From positions 1 to 7,676 of the forward strand of contig CALCWL010000059.1 in assembly GCA_937906285.1 (NCBI GenBank): a DNA stretch of 7,676 nucleotides, given 5' to 3'. Both the position numbers and the translations under genes were made by a program. Below the pieces are notes generated by a model. It saw only the letters and a list, made by a program, of their open reading frames with translations. It was not told the DNA's origin and did not search any database. Source of the DNA: an uncultured Rhodanobacter sp. Lineage in GTDB: Bacteria > Pseudomonadota > Gammaproteobacteria > Xanthomonadales > Rhodanobacteraceae. Positions 1-3,788 of this stretch are shown here, in pieces; positions within the stretch are counted from its first letter, which is position 1; every line of letters starts with the position of its first letter.

Positions 1-713
1 GTGCCGGAAATGGCCAGTGTGTCGCGGGCCGGCATGACCATCGCGCGCGCGAAGCTGGGCGGGGTGGGCCCATATTGCCGCGGGTAGCGCCATGCGCTCA
101 CCTGGCGCGGGTTCTCGACCCGGTGGCCGCCCTGCTCGCCGGCCAGCAGGTAGACTTGCAGGCGGTGTTCCGCCGCGAGGTGGCCGATCGCGGTGGCGGC
201 GGGGAAACCCTCGGCGAAGAAATCGCCCATGCCGGCGGCGCGGCCTTCGCAGAAGCGCTTGTAGCGTTCCGCGTCGCCTTCGCCATCGTTGATCGCGCCG
301 ATGTAGTTCCACACCCGCAGCACGTGCCGTGCCTCGCGGCCGCCGACGAACCGGTGCAGCATGTCGTACGCCTGTTTTGCGGTGGCACGGGTGCCGCCGT
401 GTTCGCGTTCGTCCAGTTCGACCGCGGCGAACAGCCAGCCGCCGCCGCTCGACCAGCGCAACGCGCCTTCCATGCCGCAGCGCACCGGCCCGTCCACCTG
501 CCACAGTTCCAGCGGAGCGGGAGCATCGGTGCTGGCAAGCGCCACCTGCAGATGGCGCGGATCGTCGCCCGCGGGTGCGGACGGGTCGAAACCGAACACC
601 GCCAGCGTGCCCGGCGCCTCCAGCAAGGTGGCAGCCTCCGCCATGCGATAGGACACCCGCGGCGCCCGCCGCGCCCGGGCTTCCACTTGCGGGTTTTCAC
701 ATCCCTGGATCAT
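1..713 (-). CDS. xanB2: XanB2-like chorismatase (3-hydroxybenzoate synthase), C-terminus cut by window edge
   Basis: The minus strand from the ATG at 713 is open to the window edge and gives 237 residues with no stop, so the C-terminal part is missing (the family is usually about 330 residues). I recognise the chorismatase family of FkbO, Hyg5 and XanB2 from the block around residues 130-145 (VWNYIGAINDGEG), the YKRFCEGR stretch (151-158), PAATAIG (171-177) and above all ENPRQVSAWRYPRQYGPTPP (200-219). XanB2 hydrolyses chorismate to 3- and 4-hydroxybenzoate plus pyruvate in the cytoplasm; 3-hydroxybenzoate primes xanthomonadin synthesis. Being divergent to the ACP operon fits that role. The start is uncertain: no clear Shine-Dalgarno precedes the ATG, and an in-frame TTG lies seven codons upstream. 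The active-site residues expected near the C-terminus lie outside the window, so the choice between 3-HBA and other chorismatase products cannot be read directly and is inferred from context. Confidence 0.9.
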   Translation of the reverse strand, partial: MIQGCENPQVEARARRAPRVSYRMAEAATLLEAPGTLAVFGFDPSAPAGDDPRHLQVALASTDAPAPLELWQVDGPVRCGMEGALRWSSGGGWLFAAVELDEREHGGTRATAKQAYDMLHRFVGGREARHVLRVWNYIGAINDGEGDAERYKRFCEGRAAGMGDFFAEGFPAATAIGHLAAEHRLQVYLLAGEQGGHRVENPRQVSAWRYPRQYGPTPPSFARAMVMPARDTLAISG

Positions 714-804
714 GCTGGCCAACCGGAGCGACAAGGCCGCTATGTTACACTCTGCGGCCACTGCCACCGGGGGGAGGCAATGCATCTGGCGTACGGAATC
801 GAGC
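714..804. promoter_or_regulatory. Divergent intergenic region between xanB2-like gene and ACP operon
   Basis: This 91-bp space separates two divergently transcribed genes, so it should hold at least one promoter for each direction. The only A/T-richer patch is at 741-750 (TATGTTACAC), which could serve as a -10 element on either strand, but I see no convincing -35 partner at 16-18 bp on either side. A purine run (GGGGGGAGG, 769-777) looks like a very strong ribosome binding site but is 27 bases from the ACP start chosen here. The promoter role is inferred from gene arrangement rather than from a clear motif. Confidence 0.4.
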
Positions 805-1071
805 ATGGCGGAACAGACCGAGGCACAGCACGAGTTGGCCACCCTGGTGGTGGAATGCCTCAACCTCGAGGACGTCAGCGCCGCGCAGATCGATCCGGAT
901 GCACCGCTGTTCGGCGGCGAGCTGGGACTCGATTCCATCGATGCTTTGGAGATCGCCCTGGCCGTCTCCAAGCGCTACGGCTTCCAGCTGCGCTCGGACA
1001 ATCCGGAAAACCGGCAGATCTTCGCCAGTCTGCGCAACCTGTCCAGCCACGTCGAACAGCACCGCGCCTGA
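805..1071 (+). CDS. xanC: Acyl carrier protein of the xanthomonadin / aryl-polyene pathway
   Basis: This encodes an 88-residue protein of phosphopantetheine-binding ACP type. The attachment motif is GLDSIDALE (residues 41-49), with Ser44 as the predicted 4'-phosphopantetheine site; acidic helices around it are typical of ACPs. In Xanthomonas, XanC is loaded with 3-hydroxybenzoate by the ligase XanA2 and carries the growing polyene through the type II polyketide cycle in the cytoplasm. The ATG at 805 is preceded by a modest GGAA (795-798) at suitable spacing. In-frame ATGs at 712 and 742 would add N-terminal residues unlike an ACP, and the first overlaps the divergent start, so I rejected them. 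It is the first gene of the plus-strand run and is followed by a 160-bp gap. Many APE clusters have two ACPs; only one is seen here. Confidence 0.92.
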   Translation: MAEQTEAQHELATLVVECLNLEDVSAAQIDPDAPLFGGELGLDSIDALEIALAVSKRYGFQLRSDNPENRQIFASLRNLSSHVEQHRA

Positions 1072-1181
1072 ACGGTCTTGGGCTGGACGGCACGATCACG
1101 CGCGCCGTTGTCGCGCGCCGCGGGGTGGACGCCTTGACACCGCATGGCGCCGTGGTTCCCGCTTTCGTCACGCCACGCTGC

Positions 1182-1193
1182 GCCACGCGTGGC
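1182..1193. repeat. 12-bp perfect palindrome in the ACP-membrane gene gap
   Basis: GCCACGCGTGGC is a perfect palindrome, preceded at 1171-1178 by a partial direct copy (CGCCACGC). It lies in the 160-bp space (1072-1231) that breaks an otherwise tight gene run. The same space holds a TTGACA at 1134-1139 without a recognisable -10 at the expected distance. The palindrome could be a regulator site, or could arise by chance in 70% G+C DNA. I see no gene in this gap. Confidence 0.3.
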
Positions 1194-1231
1194 AAGCTGC
1201 CGTTGCCGACCGAGTCGTCGCGGAATCGCGC

Positions 1232-1951
1232 ATGAAGCCTGCTGCACCCACCCATGCCCCGGCCTCGCGGCGCCACGCCCTGTGGTTACTGCTGGTCTAT
1301 CCGGTGTGCGCCATCGCCGGAGTAATCACTCATCGGCCGATCTTTGCGCTGCTGGCGCTGGCGGCGCTGGCCAGCGTGCTGATGCTGCCGCGGCTGCAGT
1401 CGCGCCGGCCGCTGCCGTGGTTGCTGTGGCTGCTGATGCTCGCCGGCGTGTGGCTGCTGTCACGACTCGGACTCGCCGACCTGTTGCTGGAAGCGGTGCC
1501 GATCCTGATCAACGTGGCGCTGGCTTGCTGGTTCGGCCGCAGCCTGGCCGGTGGCGAGCCGCTGGTGGCACGTTTCGTGGTGGCGATCGAGGGCCCCGAG
1601 CGGCTGCGCGAGCCCGGCGTGGCAAGCTACGCGCGGCAGATCACCTGGTTCTGGACCGTGCTGCTGGCGGCGCAGGCGCTGCTGTTGAGCGGCCTGCTGC
1701 TGTTCGCCGCTCACCACGGGTTGCTGCTGCGCCTCGGCGTGACGTCGCCATGGCAGGTGTCCGAGCACTGGGCGTCGGCGTGGCTGCACGTGGGCTGCTA
1801 CCTGCTGCTGGGCGCGGCATTCCTGCTGGAGTACGCCTGGCGGCGCTGGCGCCTGCGCCATCTCAGCCATCCCGGCCTGCACGACATGTTGCTCAAGCTG
1901 GCCATGCGCTGGCCGCAGCTGCTGCACGGCAACGGCGGCATCACGCCATGA
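1232..1951 (+). CDS. Integral membrane protein of the xanthomonadin/APE cluster (COG4648-like)
   Basis: This encodes a 239-residue hydrophobic protein with about six predicted membrane segments, near residues 16-32, 37-52, 62-77, 84-101, 139-160 and 183-202. A charged central loop (about 103-136) contains GPERLREPGVASYARQITWF, and the C-terminal tail is basic. Its position and character match the predicted membrane protein (COG4648 type) that accompanies ACP, hotdog and acyltransferase genes in xanthomonadin and APE clusters. Its biochemical function is not established; a role in organising the synthase or handing the product to the membrane is only a guess. The ATG at 1232 is chosen because it begins just before the first membrane segment and has CGGAA (1221-1225) upstream, almost the same start context as the ACP gene. 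Its stop overlaps the next start (ATGA, 1948-1951). Confidence 0.85.
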   Translation: MKPAAPTHAPASRRHALWLLLVYPVCAIAGVITHRPIFALLALAALASVLMLPRLQSRRPLPWLLWLLMLAGVWLLSRLGLADLLLEAVPILINVALACWFGRSLAGGEPLVARFVVAIEGPERLREPGVASYARQITWFWTVLLAAQALLLSGLLLFAAHHGLLLRLGVTSPWQVSEHWASAWLHVGCYLLLGAAFLLEYAWRRWRLRHLSHPGLHDMLLKLAMRWPQLLHGNGGITP

Positions 1952-2250
1952 ACGGGTTCTCGCAGGCGCTGCGGTTCGATGCCGGCCATCCGGCGCTGCC
2001 CGGGCACTTCCCGGGGCAGCCGCTGGTGCCCGGCGTGTTGCTGCTGGAACAGCTGGCGCTGGCCCTGCGCGCATGGCGCGGCCAGCGGCTGGTGCGCGTG
2101 CCGGAGGCGAAGTTCGTCGCGCCGTTGCTGCCCGGCGAGGCGGCGCAACTGCAGCTGACGTCGACTGCCGCGTCGCCCTCGCGGGTCCATTTCCGCATCG
2201 AGCGCGACGGCATGCTGCTGGCGCGGGGCGTCATCGAGGGCGAGGCATGA
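1948..2250 (+). CDS. Short FabZ/FabA-like hotdog 3-hydroxyacyl-ACP dehydratase (ApeI-like)
   Basis: This encodes a 100-residue single hotdog domain. The N-terminal motif HPALPGHFPGQPLVPGVLLL (residues 14-33) is the FabZ/FabA signature. His20 would be the catalytic histidine, and Glu34 in the following helix sits where the family has its acidic partner. It is shorter than housekeeping FabZ (about 150 residues), as APE dehydratases of the ApeI type are. The predicted reaction is dehydration of 3-hydroxyacyl-ACP to the 2-enoyl-ACP during polyene elongation, in the cytoplasm. Both ends are coupled by ATGA overlaps, to the membrane protein upstream and the acyltransferase downstream, so co-translation is likely. 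A thioesterase-like or chaperone-like role for this short hotdog cannot be excluded from sequence. Confidence 0.87.
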   Translation: MNGFSQALRFDAGHPALPGHFPGQPLVPGVLLLEQLALALRAWRGQRLVRVPEAKFVAPLLPGEAAQLQLTSTAASPSRVHFRIERDGMLLARGVIEGEA

Positions 2251-3203
2251 GCGACAGCGAGCACTGGCAGAGCCGGCCCGAAGGCGGCGGCCGCTTCGCG
2301 TTGTGGCTGATCCGCACCATCGCCCTGTATGGTGGCCGCCGGCTGGGCCGCTGCTGCCTGTACCCGATCACGCTGTATTTCTACTGCCGCCGCGGGCCGG
2401 AACGACGGGCCTCGGCGCGCTACCTGCAGCGGGTGTTCGGCCGTCCGGCCACGCCATGGCAGGTGTTGAAGCACATCCACTGTTTCGCCGCCACGATCAT
2501 GGACCGGATCTTCCTGCTCGCCCACGGCGAGCAGCCGTTCCAGTTCGAGACGCAGGGCCTGGACCTGCTGGAACAGCGCGCGGCGCTGGGTCGCGGCGTG
2601 CTGCTGCTGGGTTCGCACCAGGGCAGCTTCGAGGCACTGCGCGCGATCGGCGCGCGCCGGCCCGAGCTGCCGCTGCGGGTGGTGCTGGACAAGCAGAAGA
2701 CCCCGGCGATGACCGAACTGCTCGAAGCGCTGGCTCCGGAAGTGGGTGCCTGCGTGATCGACGCGGCCCAGGACGGCACCTCGATCGCCCTGGCCATGGC
2801 CGAGGCCTGCCAGCGCGGCGCGCTGGTGGCGATGCTGGCCGACCGTGGTCGCGGCCACGAGATGTTGCGCCGCGTCGACTTGCTGGGTTCGCCGGCGCCG
2901 TTCCCGGTCAGCCCGTGGTTGCTGGCGCATACGCTCAAGGTGCCGGTGGTACTGTGCTTCGGGCTTTACCTCGGCGGCAACCGCTACCGGCTGGTGTTCG
3001 AGCCGTTCAGCGAACGGGTGGAGATTCCCCGCCACGATCGGGGACCGGCGCTGGACGCCCTGCTTGAACGCTACGCGAAACGGCTGGAGCACTACATCCG
3101 CGTCGCCCCCTACAACTGGTTCAACTTCTATGATTTCTGGCAAGACCCGCCTGCTGCTGAGCCTGCTGCTGCCGTGCTGGGCGGCCACCGCGTGGGCGTC
3201 TGA
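2247..3203 (+). CDS. Lysophospholipid-acyltransferase-like (LPLAT/HtrB family) acyltransferase
   Basis: This encodes a 318-residue protein of the HtrB/LpxL-like acyltransferase superfamily (COG4261-like). The catalytic HX4E motif is GSHQGSFEALR (residues 122-132), with His124 and Glu129. Further family features are the MLADRG block (196-201) and a hydrophobic VPVVLCFGLYLGG segment (232-244). A hydrophobic stretch near 18-45 may anchor it to the inner membrane. In APE/xanthomonadin clusters this enzyme is thought to transfer the aryl-polyene acyl chain from ACP to a lipid-type acceptor. The start overlaps the preceding stop (ATGA). The family-like core ends around APYNWFNFYDFW (287-298). The remaining Pro/Ala-rich 20 residues come from DNA that also encodes the signal peptide of the next gene in another frame, a 74-nt overlap. 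Confidence 0.9.
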   Translation: MSDSEHWQSRPEGGGRFALWLIRTIALYGGRRLGRCCLYPITLYFYCRRGPERRASARYLQRVFGRPATPWQVLKHIHCFAATIMDRIFLLAHGEQPFQFETQGLDLLEQRAALGRGVLLLGSHQGSFEALRAIGARRPELPLRVVLDKQKTPAMTELLEALAPEVGACVIDAAQDGTSIALAMAEACQRGALVAMLADRGRGHEMLRRVDLLGSPAPFPVSPWLLAHTLKVPVVLCFGLYLGGNRYRLVFEPFSERVEIPRHDRGPALDALLERYAKRLEHYIRVAPYNWFNFYDFWQDPPAAEPAAAVLGGHRVGV

Positions 3204-3786
3204 GCCGGCGGGCGCGGCCACGTCGGCTCAGGCGGTGATCGCCGCCTTGCGCCAGCCGGCTCCGGCGCACACCGCATTTGCCGAGGCGCGTTTCCTCAAC
3301 ATGCTGGATCGCCCGCTGGTGGTCTCCGGGCAACTGTCCTGGCTGGGCGGCGACCGCCTGCAGCGGCGCGTCGAGCAACCGCGTGCGGAGACCGCCATGA
3401 TCGCCGACGGCGAGGTGACCCAGCAGCGCGACGGCAAACCGGCGAGGCACTTCTCGCTCAAGCGTGCGCCGCAGCTGCAGGTGCTGCTGGACAGTTTCGT
3501 CGCCTTGCTCAGCGGCGACGCCGCCCGATTGCAACAGGCCTTCGAGATCCAGCGCGAAGGCGAGGCCGCCGGGGCGTGGACGCTGACCCTGGTGCCGCGC
3601 GACGCGCGCGTGGCGAAGACGGTCGCGCGCATCCGCATCGACGGCATCGGCGACCAGTCGCGCTGCATGCACATGCAGGAGGCCGACGGCGATCTGGCGG
3701 TCGACCTGCTCGGGCCGCTCGCCGAAAAAATGCCGGCCGAACCGACCCGCGCGGAGCTGCAGGCCTTGTGCGCGGGTTCGCCCTGA
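3130..3786 (+). CDS. LolA-like periplasmic carrier protein with signal peptide
   Basis: This encodes a 218-residue secreted protein. Residues 1-24 form a clear Sec signal peptide: a basic KTR start, a Leu-rich core, then AWA before a likely cleavage at Ser24. The mature part reads like the outer-membrane lipoprotein carrier LolA family found in APE and xanthomonadin clusters: alternating beta-strand-like segments such as FAEARFLNMLDRPLVVSGQL (50-69), then RVEQPRAETAMIADGEV (80-96). It would bind a hydrophobic product in the periplasm and pass it between the MMPL exporter and the outer membrane; this role is inferred. The ATG at 3130 is required to include the signal peptide and places the start 74 nt inside the acyltransferase gene. 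No Shine-Dalgarno is evident, so translational coupling is likely. Cys179 and Cys214 are the only mature cysteines and could pair. The stop is 2 nt before the exporter start. Confidence 0.85.
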   Translation: MISGKTRLLLSLLLPCWAATAWASEPAGAATSAQAVIAALRQPAPAHTAFAEARFLNMLDRPLVVSGQLSWLGGDRLQRRVEQPRAETAMIADGEVTQQRDGKPARHFSLKRAPQLQVLLDSFVALLSGDAARLQQAFEIQREGEAAGAWTLTLVPRDARVAKTVARIRIDGIGDQSRCMHMQEADGDLAVDLLGPLAEKMPAEPTRAELQALCAGSP

Positions 3787-3788
3787 GC

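Noticed and set aside
98..700. Alternative minus-strand frame inside the chorismatase region
   Set aside because: It is Arg/Ala/Cys-rich and motif-free; the other minus frame carries the chorismatase signature blocks.
712..804. N-terminal extension of the ACP from ATG 712 or 742
   Set aside because: The extra residues do not resemble an ACP, the 712 start overlaps the divergent chorismatase ATG, and the region is needed as the divergent promoter space.
75..1235. Plus-strand open frame of 386 codons over the chorismatase and ACP region
   Set aside because: It lies opposite the recognisable chorismatase and out of frame with the ACP; no motifs are seen in its translation.
1941..3221. Minus-strand open frame of 426 codons opposite the hotdog and acyltransferase genes
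   Set aside because: The composition is typical of a high-G+C shadow frame, and the plus strand carries clear FabZ and HX4E acyltransferase motifs.
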